From positions 90,869-154,868 of the forward strand of contig JAHCLO010000015.1 of assembly GCA_026125285.1 (NCBI GenBank): a DNA stretch of 64,000 nucleotides. The letters run 5' to 3'. How positions within the stretch are numbered: position 1 is the stretch's first letter; each line of letters opens with the position of its first letter. This document shows positions 1 through 8,692 of the stretch, piece after piece. The position numbers were made by a program, and so were the translations under genes. Below the pieces are notes generated by a model. That model did not search any database, was not told where the DNA came from, and saw only the letters and a list, made by a program, of their open reading frames with translations. Source of the DNA: Verrucomicrobiia bacterium (GTDB lineage Bacteria > Verrucomicrobiota > Verrucomicrobiia > Limisphaerales > JADLHS01).

Positions 1-1
1 C

Positions 2-1090
2 CTCGGGAAAACGGACTTCGATTTCTTTCCGGCGGAGATGGCGGCGAAGTATCAACGCGACGACCGGCGCGTGCTCGAAACCGGGAAGAGCTTTGACACG
101 GTCGAGGAGCATCAGTTGCCGGACGGGCAGAAGCTCTATGTGCAGGTGGTGAAAACGCCGTTACGCGGCGCGTATGCCCAGATTACCGGCTTGCAGGGAA
201 TTTTCTGGGACATCACCCCACAAAAGCTGGCCGAGGAACAAACGCGGCAGGCAACCGCGGAACTGGCGCGCAGCCGGGAACAATTGCGGTTGAAGAATCT
301 CCAGATGGAGGACGACCTCAAGATGGCGCGCGAAATCCAGCTCACGATGTTGCCGCAGCAATATCCCGTGTTGCCGCAAGACGCCACCCCGGCGGAAAGC
401 GCCTTTCTATTTACGCACCGGTATCATCCCACCGGGGCGGTGGGTGGGGACTTCTTCAGCGTGTCGGCGTTGTCGGATTCGGAGGTGGCGGTGTTCATTT
501 GCGACGTCGCCGGCCACGGCGTGCGTTCGGCGCTGGTCACCGCCATGATTCGGGCGCTGGTCGAGGAACTGAAACCACTGGCGCACGAACCGGGCAACTT
601 CCTCACGAAACTCAATTCCGATCTGTGCGAAATCCTCCGGCACACGGGCACGCCGATGTTGACGACCGCCTTCTATCTGGTGGCCAGCGCCAGGACCGGC
701 GTCATGCGGTACGCCAATGCCGGTCATCCCAAGCCCTTGTTGCTGCGGCGCAACGCGGACCGGGTTGATTCGCTCCTTAATACCTCTGGCCGAAGCCAGC
801 CGGCGTTGGGCTTGTTTGAGAAGGCGCTCTACCAGACCTCCGAAGTCACGCTCGCGCCGCGGGACCTGGTGATGTTATTCACCGACGGCCTCTACGAAGT
901 GGAAGCGCCGGATGAAACCATGTACAGCCAGGAGATGCTGCTGGCCGCCGCCCGACAACGCCTCCACTCGCCGGCCGCGACGTTGTTCGACGAGGTTTTG
1001 GGGGCGGTGGAGGAGTTTGCAGACAGCCGAGGATTCATGGACGACGTCTGCATGGTCGGCGTGGAACTGGCGCATCTAACGCCCGGCTGA
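2..1090 (+). CDS. PAS-linked PP2C-type (SpoIIE/RsbU) serine phosphatase, 5' partial
   Basis: The reading frame is open from base 2, so the gene starts upstream of the window; 362 residues are visible. The first part is the end of a PAS domain (FDFFPAE near the start, GIFWDITPQ later). A short coiled coil of about 40 residues follows, then a SpoIIE/RsbU phosphatase domain. The metal-binding acidic motifs of that family are present: GGDFF, CDVAGHG, FTDGLYE and MDDVCMV. Proteins of this build dephosphorylate anti-sigma-factor antagonists or similar phosphoserine partners in response to a signal sensed by the PAS domain. Any further sensor domains would lie outside the window. No anti-sigma or STAS partner is seen downstream, so the target is unknown. 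Confidence 0.9.
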   Translation, partial: LGKTDFDFFPAEMAAKYQRDDRRVLETGKSFDTVEEHQLPDGQKLYVQVVKTPLRGAYAQITGLQGIFWDITPQKLAEEQTRQATAELARSREQLRLKNLQMEDDLKMAREIQLTMLPQQYPVLPQDATPAESAFLFTHRYHPTGAVGGDFFSVSALSDSEVAVFICDVAGHGVRSALVTAMIRALVEELKPLAHEPGNFLTKLNSDLCEILRHTGTPMLTTAFYLVASARTGVMRYANAGHPKPLLLRRNADRVDSLLNTSGRSQPALGLFEKALYQTSEVTLAPRDLVMLFTDGLYEVEAPDETMYSQEMLLAAARQRLHSPAATLFDEVLGAVEEFADSRGFMDDVCMVGVELAHLTPG

Positions 1091-1215
1091 AACCTGGCGG
1101 GAGGGAATCTGATTCGACCGGGTGAAAAAGTGGTTTCCGGCCAAAGAAACGCTTTACTGAGCGTCCGGTCTGCATAAATTGTCGGGCAGTTAAACAGTAA
1201 CATGCGAAGCACAAC

Positions 1216-1494
1216 ATGGACCTGCATCACCCAATCCTGAGAGAATTTCCGGATCATCGCGACACCATTCAGCGCCTCAAGGGCAGTGACGCGCACTTTC
1301 GGAAAATGTACGACGAATATCACAACCTCGACGACGCGGTGTATCGCATTGAAGAGGAAATTGATTTCGCGACCGACCAGGAGATCGAGGAATTGAAGAT
1401 GCGGCGAGCGAAGCTCAAGGATTACATTTACCACCTCATCCGCCACGCCCCGGCGGCCTGCCCCACCTGCAACGGTTCGGGGCTGGCCCGCTGA
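1216..1494 (+). CDS. DUF465 (YdcH-like) small protein with CxxC tail
   Basis: This 92-residue protein begins HHPILREFPDHRDTI and continues with SDAHFRKMYDEYH, the pattern of the DUF465/YdcH family of small helical-hairpin proteins. The two helices are charged and probably coiled coil (about residues 20-75). The tail is unusual: the protein ends in CPTCNGSGLAR, a CxxCxGxG motif like a single DnaJ-type zinc half-site, where YdcH proteins are normally only about 70-75 residues long. One half-site cannot make a four-Cys zinc centre alone, so dimerisation or partner binding is a guess. It stands alone between the phosphatase gene and a convergent glycosidase-like gene. Function of the family is unknown. 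Confidence 0.75.
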   Translation: MDLHHPILREFPDHRDTIQRLKGSDAHFRKMYDEYHNLDDAVYRIEEEIDFATDQEIEELKMRRAKLKDYIYHLIRHAPAACPTCNGSGLAR

Positions 1495-1652
1495 ATCCGC
1501 CGCGCTGAGGTGCTGGCTCGCGCAGAGAGGCGCGCGACGCAGGATTGTTGCTCCGTCTTGGCTTCCGCCTGCCAGGCGCTGTTGGATCGTCAAGTTGCGC
1601 TGGCGGGTGGAGACAGAATTCGAGAGAATGCCGCCGGCCTTTCTCTGTTCGA

Positions 1653-3260
1653 TTAGTTCTGGTCGAACCGCTCCACCTCGCGGGCAAAGGCTTCCAGACC
1701 GCTGAAGTTGCGTTGCCAGGTAGTGTACATCACTCCAACCACACCCGGAACCTTGCGCGCTGTTTCCAACCATTGGCCGATTTGTTCCGGGCTGGTGTCA
1801 TAATAACCGGCGAGGATTTGCTGATGACCGCGTTCGGAGAAGAACTTCAGGCTGGCCGCGCGTTGGCCGAAATTCCAGTTCATGATGACCACGTTATTGT
1901 CGAGTCCTTCCCACGCTCCGCGCAAGTCTCCCCTCACCAGGTAATAGTCTGGCACGGCGTTGTGGTGTGGATCGAACATGTCGCTCCAAACCAGGATGCG
2001 CCCGCCGGGATTGACGCCACGCAACCAGGCCACACACTTCCGCGCGTTGTCCGCCACGATTTCCGCGGCCGATAATCCGCGCCGACGACAGGATTCGTCC
2101 CAGCCGAGCACCCGCCATTCGTCGTGCGACATCAAATAACTGCGGGCGCTCCAGGCTTCGTGGACTTCCCGGGCCTGGCGTGCCAATAGTTCCTCGAATT
2201 TTGGTTCGCTCACGCAGCCGCAGACCTGGCCGTCGTAAATAACGTGCGGATGGAAATACGAGACACGCAGCCGGGCGCCGTCGGGTTGTGTTGTCCTCAG
2301 CATCGGCGGATCATGCCAAACCTCGTATTCGCCGGGCCACGGCTGGTTGCCCATGCGCGGGTCATGCAATGGGTCAAAGTCCTCTCCTTCCTTCAGTTCG
2401 CGTCCGCCTGCAAGTCGCACGACTAGCGGGCAACCGGAGCGCCGCAACAGGTTTACCGGCCCGACCTCCGCCAGTTGCGGGTCGGCCAGCCAAAGCGAGC
2501 CGCTGTCCGCCCCCCACGCGCCGATGTAAATGGCCACGTTCGTGTGCTCCAGCGAATTGAAGGTGACATGGTGCGTGGTCCAATCCTGGGTCTGCCTGGC
2601 TCGCAATGAGGTGTAGCTGAGGTTGCGATTGCCGCCCACGAGTGCCTTGATTTCCGGTTGGCCGCGAAAATCGCGCGTCTTGAGGCGAACGGAAACGCGA
2701 TATTGCCGAAACGGTGACACCGGAACGTGCGCCATGATCCGGGCGTTAGCACCCTTGGGATCGGTCACACGGAGACCGTCTTCGTCGGGCTGGAGATTGT
2801 CATCAATGAACCCCCAATGTCGCCGCTCGGCCAATGGTGGCAGGGCTACCGGCGGTTCCGCCAAGATCTGCGCCAGGCCGTTGCTGACGACGAACAGCGC
2901 GTTGCGCACCGGCAAACCTGCCGCCAGATTCGGATCGTGCCACAGAAGGTCGTTGGAATAGCCCACTGGAAACACGGCCGGCACGAGTTCAATCCCCAAT
3001 TCGTCCGCCACTTGCCGGATCCGCTGGATGTGTTGTTGGTAACGCGGGTCCAACTCGCGGATGCGTGTGAACTTGGAATCCGCTAGCAGAAAGTGCGAAA
3101 AGCCAAGAGGTCCGGCGCGGCGCATCAATGCTTCGAGCCGTTCGGTTTCGGCCGGCACCAACAAATTCACTTGGGCATATACCCAGCGTTCGAGAGGGGC
3201 GGAGAGCAACTCGCCGGCGGGAATCGCGGTCAACACCAGTAGGACGAGGATGCGAATCAT
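1653..3260 (-). CDS. Secreted GH20-like TIM-barrel protein
   Basis: The 535-residue product starts at the ATG at 3260, which gives a clear signal peptide (MIRILVLLVLTAIPAGELLSA); a longer upstream reading frame lacks any export signal. After the signal, the RIRELDPRYQQHIQRIR/ELGIELVPAVFP segment looks like early strands of a TIM barrel. A beta-rich insert of about 130 residues (starting WGFIDDNLQPDEDG) resembles a carbohydrate-binding jelly roll. The barrel then resumes with an Asp-Glu pair at residues 380-381 (MSHDEWRVLGW), placed like the catalytic pair of family-20 hexosaminidases. It is probably an exported glycan-acting enzyme, but substrate and exact family are inferred. It converges on the DUF465 gene and diverges from the DoxX gene. 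Confidence 0.6.
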   Translation of the reverse strand: MIRILVLLVLTAIPAGELLSAPLERWVYAQVNLLVPAETERLEALMRRAGPLGFSHFLLADSKFTRIRELDPRYQQHIQRIRQVADELGIELVPAVFPVGYSNDLLWHDPNLAAGLPVRNALFVVSNGLAQILAEPPVALPPLAERRHWGFIDDNLQPDEDGLRVTDPKGANARIMAHVPVSPFRQYRVSVRLKTRDFRGQPEIKALVGGNRNLSYTSLRARQTQDWTTHHVTFNSLEHTNVAIYIGAWGADSGSLWLADPQLAEVGPVNLLRRSGCPLVVRLAGGRELKEGEDFDPLHDPRMGNQPWPGEYEVWHDPPMLRTTQPDGARLRVSYFHPHVIYDGQVCGCVSEPKFEELLARQAREVHEAWSARSYLMSHDEWRVLGWDESCRRRGLSAAEIVADNARKCVAWLRGVNPGGRILVWSDMFDPHHNAVPDYYLVRGDLRGAWEGLDNNVVIMNWNFGQRAASLKFFSERGHQQILAGYYDTSPEQIGQWLETARKVPGVVGVMYTTWQRNFSGLEAFAREVERFDQN

Positions 3261-3406
3261 GGCGTCAGCCTGCGCCCGAACCGCTGATAGGTCAATGTCC
3301 GGCACGGAGGGATGAGCATTGGCTGGCGAATCGGAGGTTGCATGTTGCGTTTGGAGAATTAGATTCAGCCCACACCAGAAGAATCTGTAAGCCGAACGAC
3401 TGGAAT

Positions 3407-3862
3407 ATGAAGACCATTGCCAACCGCCTTTTTGCCCCGGGACCCGGAACCACGCTAAACCACGGCGCCCTATTGGTTCTGCGGCTGTGGTTGGGCTTGA
3501 GCATGTTCTTCCTGCACGGTCTGGATAAACTGCTTCATTTCGGCAGCAAGGCATCGAAGTTTCCCGACCTGCTGGGGCTGGGCAGCACGTGCGCGTTGGC
3601 CCTGGCGGTGTTCGCCGAGGTATTTTGCAGCGCGATGTTGGTGCTGGGATTGTTGAGCCGCTTTGCCGCCTTCAGCTTGTGCCTCACCATGCTGGTGGCT
3701 TACGCGCTGGTTCACAAGCTGGCGCTCAGTGGCGCCAGCAGCGGTGAACTGGCCTTCATCTATCTGGGGGGATATTTGGCCCTGCTGCTCGCCGGGCCGG
3801 GACGTTACTCTGCTGATGCCTGTCTATTCGCCAAGACATCTAAGTTCACCAGCCCGGCATGA
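3407..3862 (+). CDS. DoxX family membrane protein
   Basis: The 151-residue protein starts at MKTIANRLFAPG. It has four hydrophobic segments typical of DoxX: LLVLRLWLGLSMFFLHGLDKL, CALALAVFAEVFCSAMLVLG, AAFSLCLTMLVAYALV and FIYLGGYLALLLAGPG. The conserved R in the first helix, the HG-x-DKL pattern and the GPGRYS end are family hallmarks. DoxX proteins are small inner-membrane proteins linked to quinone or thiol redox steps, but a precise reaction for this one cannot be given. The stop codon lies just before the PQQ-propeller gene on the same strand, so the two are likely cotranscribed. The ATG was chosen because the upstream extension is low-complexity Arg-rich and has no membrane character. 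Confidence 0.85.
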   Translation: MKTIANRLFAPGPGTTLNHGALLVLRLWLGLSMFFLHGLDKLLHFGSKASKFPDLLGLGSTCALALAVFAEVFCSAMLVLGLLSRFAAFSLCLTMLVAYALVHKLALSGASSGELAFIYLGGYLALLLAGPGRYSADACLFAKTSKFTSPA

Positions 3863-3906
3863 ACCGCTGTCACCGGATGCCGGAACGCTCCGATTATCGC
3901 CGAACC

Positions 3907-5187
3907 ATGAAAGCTCCTCTTTGTTTCCTCCGGATCGCCGCCTGGTTGATCATCACCGGTCTGGCCAGTGAAGCGCAGGAGTGGACGCGGTTTCGTGGCC
4001 CCAATGGCAGTGGCATCAGCGAGGCGAAGACCATCCCGACCCGGTGGGCAAACGAGGATTTCAATTGGAAGGTGGCACTGCCGGGCGTGGGACATTCCTC
4101 GCCAGTATTGTGGGGCGACCGGATTTTTCTCACGAGTGCCGACGAACGGCAAATGCAGTTCATCGTACTGTGCGTCAGCACGGAGGATGGCCGCTTGCTC
4201 TGGCAAAAGACCTTTCCGTTCATGCCGCATCGCAAGCACGCCAACAACGCCTTCGCGGCTTCCACCCCGACGGTGGACGCGCAGCGCGTGTACCTCAACC
4301 GCACCGAACCCGGCCACAATCGGCTGATGGCGCTGACGCATCGCGGCGAATTGGTCTGGGAGAAGGACCTTGGACCGCACCGCACGCAACACGCCGGCGG
4401 CGCTTCCCCGATTCTCCACGCCGGGATGGTGGTATTGGCCAATGAACAGGATGGCGAGAGTTTTCTCGTTGCCGTGGATACCCGCACCGGCGCCACCCGG
4501 TGGCAAACTCCCCGCCAAACCGGCAACTCCGCGGCGGCCTACTCCACGCCCTGCGTTTATCAACCGAAAGCGGAAAGGCCGGTCCTGATATTCAACAGTG
4601 AGATGCACGGCATCTCCGGAGTCGCGCCGGAGACGGGCAAAGTATTGTGGGAGTTTGCCTCCGCCTTCGACAAACGCAGCGTCAGTTCGCCGGTCATTGC
4701 GGGTGAGTTGATCATCGGTTCCTGCGGCAGTGGCGGTGGCGGCAATTACGTCGTCGCCGTGCGTCCCGGCGAGGCGGTTGGGGACAGACCGCCGCAACGC
4801 GCGTACGAGATTCGCCGCTCCGCGCCGTACGTGCCCACGGGTGTGGCGTTGGGCGAACGACTTTTCTTATGGAGCGACGCCGGGATTGTCACATGCGCGG
4901 TTGCCGCGTCAGGCGAAATCAAGTGGCAGGAGCGGGTGGGAGGGAATTTTTTCAGTTCACCGGTGTGCGTTGATGGCCGGTTATTCGGCGTTTCGACGCG
5001 CGGGGAGGTGGTGGTTGTGGCCGCCACGGATCACTTTGAGGTGCTGGCTCGCAATAGCCTGGACGAGCAGACACATAGCACGCCCGCCGTTGCGGGAGGC
5101 CGGATGTATGTGCGCTCGCTTCGCCAACTGTTCAGCATCGGAGGCAAGGTTGCGAGCGACTTGCCGGTCAGCGATCCTGGATCCTAG
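3907..5187 (+). CDS. Secreted PQQ-binding-like beta-propeller protein
   Basis: The 426-residue protein begins with a signal peptide (MKAPLCFLRIAAWLIITG, cleavage near SEAQ). It is followed by WTRFRGPNGSG, the usual start of Verrucomicrobiota and Planctomycetota outer-membrane PQQ-like proteins. Repeated blades of the form G.LLW, G.LVWEKDL, GATRWQT, GKVLWEF and GEIKWQE show a quinoprotein-type beta-propeller. No dehydrogenase active-site Cys pair is evident, so enzymatic activity is doubtful and a scaffold or sensor role is equally possible. An in-frame ATG at 3859 overlaps the DoxX stop codon and could give translational coupling; I chose 3907 because the signal peptide begins there. The gene ends just before the convergent P1 peptidase. 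Confidence 0.85.
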   Translation: MKAPLCFLRIAAWLIITGLASEAQEWTRFRGPNGSGISEAKTIPTRWANEDFNWKVALPGVGHSSPVLWGDRIFLTSADERQMQFIVLCVSTEDGRLLWQKTFPFMPHRKHANNAFAASTPTVDAQRVYLNRTEPGHNRLMALTHRGELVWEKDLGPHRTQHAGGASPILHAGMVVLANEQDGESFLVAVDTRTGATRWQTPRQTGNSAAAYSTPCVYQPKAERPVLIFNSEMHGISGVAPETGKVLWEFASAFDKRSVSSPVIAGELIIGSCGSGGGGNYVVAVRPGEAVGDRPPQRAYEIRRSAPYVPTGVALGERLFLWSDAGIVTCAVAASGEIKWQERVGGNFFSSPVCVDGRLFGVSTRGEVVVVAATDHFEVLARNSLDEQTHSTPAVAGGRMYVRSLRQLFSIGGKVASDLPVSDPGS

Positions 5188-5193
5188 CCGGAT

Positions 5194-6432
5194 TCAAGGT
5201 TGGCGCTCCGCGGCAGAAACCGGCTGGAGAGCACCCGCGCGTTTCAACCTCTCCAACACGCGCGCCACCGGCAGGGCTTCGACCGTGCCGCGGAAACCGA
5301 CAACGGTGCTGGCCGTGAACATGGAATTGTAGATGGCCTCTTCCGTGGCTTCCGCCACCGCCTGGAAGAGCGGGGTGATCACCTCGTTCGCAAGTTCCGT
5401 TGTTCGGTGGGAGGTTTCTCCCTGCCGTCGTCGGCACTCGGTCGCGGTGGAGAAGGCAATGACGTAGTCGCCCGAGCCATTGGACAGGTTTGAGCCAGTG
5501 CGCGCCAGGCCCGCCAGCGCGCGGGCCGCCAGCCGTTCCAGATTGCGGGAACTTAACGGAGCATCGGTGGCGACGATGATCATGATGCTGCCGTCGCCGG
5601 TGTGGTCGAGCATTGGCGAGGCTTCGGCCCCGGCTTTGGCGGTGAGGCCGGAGGCTCCCTTGCTGGAGTGCGTTGCCGCCTGTCCGGTCAATTCCCGGCC
5701 AATCCGCACGCCGTTGATGGTCAGATCGCCGCCGAAATTACTTTGCACCAACACGCCGACGGTGTAGGCGCCAGACTTGTCCGGCAACTTGCGCGAGCTG
5801 GTGCCGATGCCGCCTTTCCAACCGAACGCCACGGTACCCGTGCCGGCGCCCACAGCTCCTTCCTGAACCCGGCCGCCCGTGGCGTTGGTGAGGGCGTGGA
5901 CCACGTGCTCGGGGAGGACGGGCCGCGCCCGAATATCACTCAGAAATCCGTCGTTGGTTTCGCCGACAACGGGATTGATGGACCGGACTTCCGCCATGTC
6001 GGGTTGCGAGAGCAGCCACGCAACCATGGCATCCGCTACTTTCCAGACACCCAGGGTGCCAGTAAGGAGAATTGGAGTTTCGAGTTCGCCCAGTTCCTGG
6101 ACTTGGGTTACGCCGAGTAGTTTGCCGAAACCATTTCCCACATGAATCGCCGCCGGCACACGATTGCGGAAAACATTTCCGCCGTGCGGCAGGATGGCTG
6201 TGACGCCGGTGTGGACGGATTGGCCGTTGGTTAGTGTGGTGTGCCCAACGCGCACGCCCGCCACGTCAGTAATCGCGTTCAACGGTCCCGGTGACAAAGA
6301 ACCTACCATCACTCCGGCATCACGCACCCGGAGTTGGCCGAGCGAAGTCTGAGTGAGCATCACAAGGACAACGCTGAGAAGCGCAAGGACAGCAACCAAT
6401 CGGGAAGATCGGAGCACACTGTGAGTTGTCAT
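5194..6432 (-). CDS. P1 family peptidase (DmpA/BapA type), exported
   Basis: The 412-residue protein begins with a hydrophobic export segment (LVAVLALLSVVLVMLTQTSLG). The body has the N-terminal-nucleophile fold signatures of DmpA-type aminopeptidases: NAITDVAGVRVGHTT, GETNDGFLSDI, EGAVGAGTGT and DGSIMIIVATDAPL. By analogy with DmpA, self-cleavage would occur between Gly281 and Ser282 in DGS, freeing the Ser as nucleophile. Such enzymes release N-terminal D- or L-amino acids or beta-amino acids from small peptides. The ATG at 6432 is preferred to a GTG three codons upstream. It lies 29 bases downstream of the fumarase-type gene on the same strand, probably in one transcript. Confidence 0.92.
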   Translation of the reverse strand: MTTHSVLRSSRLVAVLALLSVVLVMLTQTSLGQLRVRDAGVMVGSLSPGPLNAITDVAGVRVGHTTLTNGQSVHTGVTAILPHGGNVFRNRVPAAIHVGNGFGKLLGVTQVQELGELETPILLTGTLGVWKVADAMVAWLLSQPDMAEVRSINPVVGETNDGFLSDIRARPVLPEHVVHALTNATGGRVQEGAVGAGTGTVAFGWKGGIGTSSRKLPDKSGAYTVGVLVQSNFGGDLTINGVRIGRELTGQAATHSSKGASGLTAKAGAEASPMLDHTGDGSIMIIVATDAPLSSRNLERLAARALAGLARTGSNLSNGSGDYVIAFSTATECRRRQGETSHRTTELANEVITPLFQAVAEATEEAIYNSMFTASTVVGFRGTVEALPVARVLERLKRAGALQPVSAAERQP

Positions 6433-6461
6433 TGCCGGCACCGAGGTTTCGCCGCGCCCGG

Positions 6462-7040
6462 CTATTGCAGCCGTTCCGCCAGCGCGGCCTGGCTCTTGGC
6501 GAAGACTTCCTGGTGGAGCGAGTTGCCGTGCGAATCAATCGTAACCACAGCGGGGAAATCCACCACCTCAAGTTCCCAGATCGCCTCGGGCGAACCGAAC
6601 TCATCCTTAAAATATACGTTGCGCACTTGCTTGATACATTCGGCCAGCACCTGCGCCGCGCCGCCGATGCCGTGCAAATACACGCAGCCATGTTCCTTGC
6701 ACGCCGCCAGCGTCCGTTCACCCATGCCGCCCTTGCCAATGACCCCGCGCACGCCGAAGTCCCGGATGATCTGCCACTGATACGGCTCTTCACGAATGGA
6801 CGTTGTCGGCCCGGCGGCGGTGCATTTATAGGTGCCGTCCGGCTGTTGCATCATCACGGGGCCACAATGATAGATGATGCCGTCCTGGAGGCTGACCCCG
6901 GGCGGCAACTTGCCGCCGTCGTGCAAATACTTGTGGACCGCGTCGCGTCCGGTAAACACCACGCCGGAAATCAAAACCTCGTCGCCGACTTTCAGCGCAC
7001 GAATTTTTTCTTCGGTGAAGGGGAAGGATAATTTGATCAT
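6462..7040 (-). CDS. Fumarate hydratase class I, C-terminal (beta) subunit, orphan
   Basis: The 192-residue protein matches the beta subunit/C-terminal domain of class I fumarase and L(+)-tartrate dehydratase. It opens with [24 protein letters not shown] and contains [19 protein letters not shown] and [17 protein letters not shown], all family landmarks. The fold is the swivelling substrate-binding half; the alpha half carries the Fe-S cluster and is needed for hydratase activity. No alpha subunit gene is adjacent or elsewhere in the window, so the partner must be encoded at a distance or the protein may have another role. The start at 7040 ([11 protein letters not shown]) matches the family N-terminus. 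It is divergent from the sialidase gene. Confidence 0.9.
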   Translation of the reverse strand: MIKLSFPFTEEKIRALKVGDEVLISGVVFTGRDAVHKYLHDGGKLPPGVSLQDGIIYHCGPVMMQQPDGTYKCTAAGPTTSIREEPYQWQIIRDFGVRGVIGKGGMGERTLAACKEHGCVYLHGIGGAAQVLAECIKQVRNVYFKDEFGSPEAIWELEVVDFPAVVTIDSHGNSLHQEVFAKSQAALAERLQ

Positions 7041-7209
7041 AACTTTGCTATGGCAGAGAATACGAACTTTTGCGCCAGGGTGCAATCGCCACCGTTCAGA
7101 AGTTCTGCACCTCATCCTGTTGCGAACGAGACAATTCCTGTATTGTCCGCCTGCGCTTTGCGTCTGGACTGCGGCGACAATGAGTCAACGTATAGAACCA
7201 CAACGAAAC

Positions 7210-8373
7210 ATGAGCATGACCATGAAAATGACTTCCCCGTCCTGGCTGATGGCTCTGGCGATCACCGTAACTGCCGCGGCGCGGGCGGAGTTGCAGCACA
7301 CCGATGTTTTTGTTTCCGGCCAGGACGGTTACCACACCTACCGCATCCCGGCCATTGTGACCACCACCGACGGCACGGTGCTGGCCTTTGCCGAAGGCCG
7401 CAAACATTCCGCCAGTGACACGGGGGACATTGACCTTGTCTTGAAGCGCAGCGCCGATGGCGGTCACACTTGGAGTGAGCTGTCTGTGGTCTGGGACGAC
7501 GGCGCGAACACCTGCGGGAACCCGTGTCCAGTAGTGGACCGTCAGACTGGCACGATCTGGCTCTTGTTGACATGGAATCGCGGGGACGACGCCGAGCCGC
7601 GCATCATTGCGCAAACCAGCAAGGACACGCGGCGGGTTTTTGTTACTCACTCGACCGATGATGGCCAGTCGTGGGCCAGGCCGCAGGAAATCACCGCCAC
7701 GACCAAGTTGACCAACTGGACCTGGTACGCGACCGGACCGGGCGCCGGGATTCAAGTCGAACAGGGATCGCATCGCGGGCGATTGGTCATTCCCTGCGAC
7801 CACATTGAGGCCGGCACGAAGCGGTACTTTTCGCATGTCATTTTCTCCGATGACCACGGTAAGAACTGGCAACTGGGTGGCAGTTCTCCGCGGGATCAAG
7901 TGAACGAATGTGAAGTGGTGGAGTTGACTGGCAATCGCCTCCTGTTGAACATGCGAAACTACGACCGTGCCCAGCGCACCCGGCAAACGGCCTTCAGCTA
8001 CGATGGTGGTGTAACGTGGACCGACCAGCGCCACGCGACGGAGTTGATCGAGCCAATCTGTCAGGCCAGCATTCGCCGCTACTCGTGGCCCGACGACGGC
8101 CAGAAGGGCAACATCCTGTTCTCGAACCCGGCCAGCACGCGCCGGGAAAAAATGACGGTTCGCCTGAGCACGGATGAGGGGCAAACCTGGCCGGCGGCCC
8201 GACAACTCCACGCTGGACCATCGGCTTATTCATGTTTGGTCATCCTCCCCGATCAGACCATTGGTTGTTTGTATGAAGCGGGAGAGAAAAGCCCCTACGA
8301 AAAAATCGTGCTGGCTCGCTTCAGTCTCGACTGGCTCACGGCCGGCAAAGCAACGGTCCGCGATTCGGAGTGA
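7210..8373 (+). CDS. Secreted exo-alpha-sialidase (GH33)
   Basis: The 387-residue protein has an N-terminal signal segment ([17 protein letters not shown]) followed directly by the sialidase domain. The arginine-containing YRIP motif (residues 44-47) and five Asp boxes are visible: SADGGHTW (81-88), STDDGQSW (148-155), SDDHGKNW (213-220), SYDGGVTW (263-270) and STDEGQTW (320-327). This is the six-bladed propeller architecture of GH33 enzymes, which cleave terminal sialic acids from glycoconjugates. No sialic-acid transport or catabolic genes are nearby, so the released sugar may not be used through a local operon. Several in-frame ATG codons sit between 7180 and 7228; 7210 was chosen because it fits the signal peptide best. 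Confidence 0.92.
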   Translation: MSMTMKMTSPSWLMALAITVTAAARAELQHTDVFVSGQDGYHTYRIPAIVTTTDGTVLAFAEGRKHSASDTGDIDLVLKRSADGGHTWSELSVVWDDGANTCGNPCPVVDRQTGTIWLLLTWNRGDDAEPRIIAQTSKDTRRVFVTHSTDDGQSWARPQEITATTKLTNWTWYATGPGAGIQVEQGSHRGRLVIPCDHIEAGTKRYFSHVIFSDDHGKNWQLGGSSPRDQVNECEVVELTGNRLLLNMRNYDRAQRTRQTAFSYDGGVTWTDQRHATELIEPICQASIRRYSWPDDGQKGNILFSNPASTRREKMTVRLSTDEGQTWPAARQLHAGPSAYSCLVILPDQTIGCLYEAGEKSPYEKIVLARFSLDWLTAGKATVRDSE

Positions 8374-8692
8374 CAAGAGGAAGCTGGACTGCCGTTTGCC
8401 TCTCGCCGTCGGTTGTCCGAATGGCTGGCCGCCGGGAACATCAAGAGTGCATCACGGTGATCTTGGGATCACGAGGAATGATGCGGGGCCGGCTCCTCAC
8501 TCACCCAATTGAGACACAGCAATGACCCGGCAAGTGACGCCCTTGGCTGCTACCGCCAGTGCCATCTGATTGGTAGTGGACAAGCACGTGTCTTTCGCGC
8601 ATCAGTGGTACTGGATTCATGGCAGAACCGGGCCGGAATCCAACGTGAGTGTTTGCTGGTCACGGCAAAAACCTCGGACCTTCGGAGGCGAT
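8374..8692 (+). other. Intergenic gap, no gene seen
   Basis: About 320 bases lie between the sialidase gene and the repeat protein. The only structure noticed is a perfect 6-bp hairpin (GTGATC, loop TTGG, GATCAC) near 8458-8473. It has no following T-run, so it is a weak terminator candidate at best. A reading frame open from 8570 joins the next gene but has no coding character before 8693. Confidence 0.4.
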
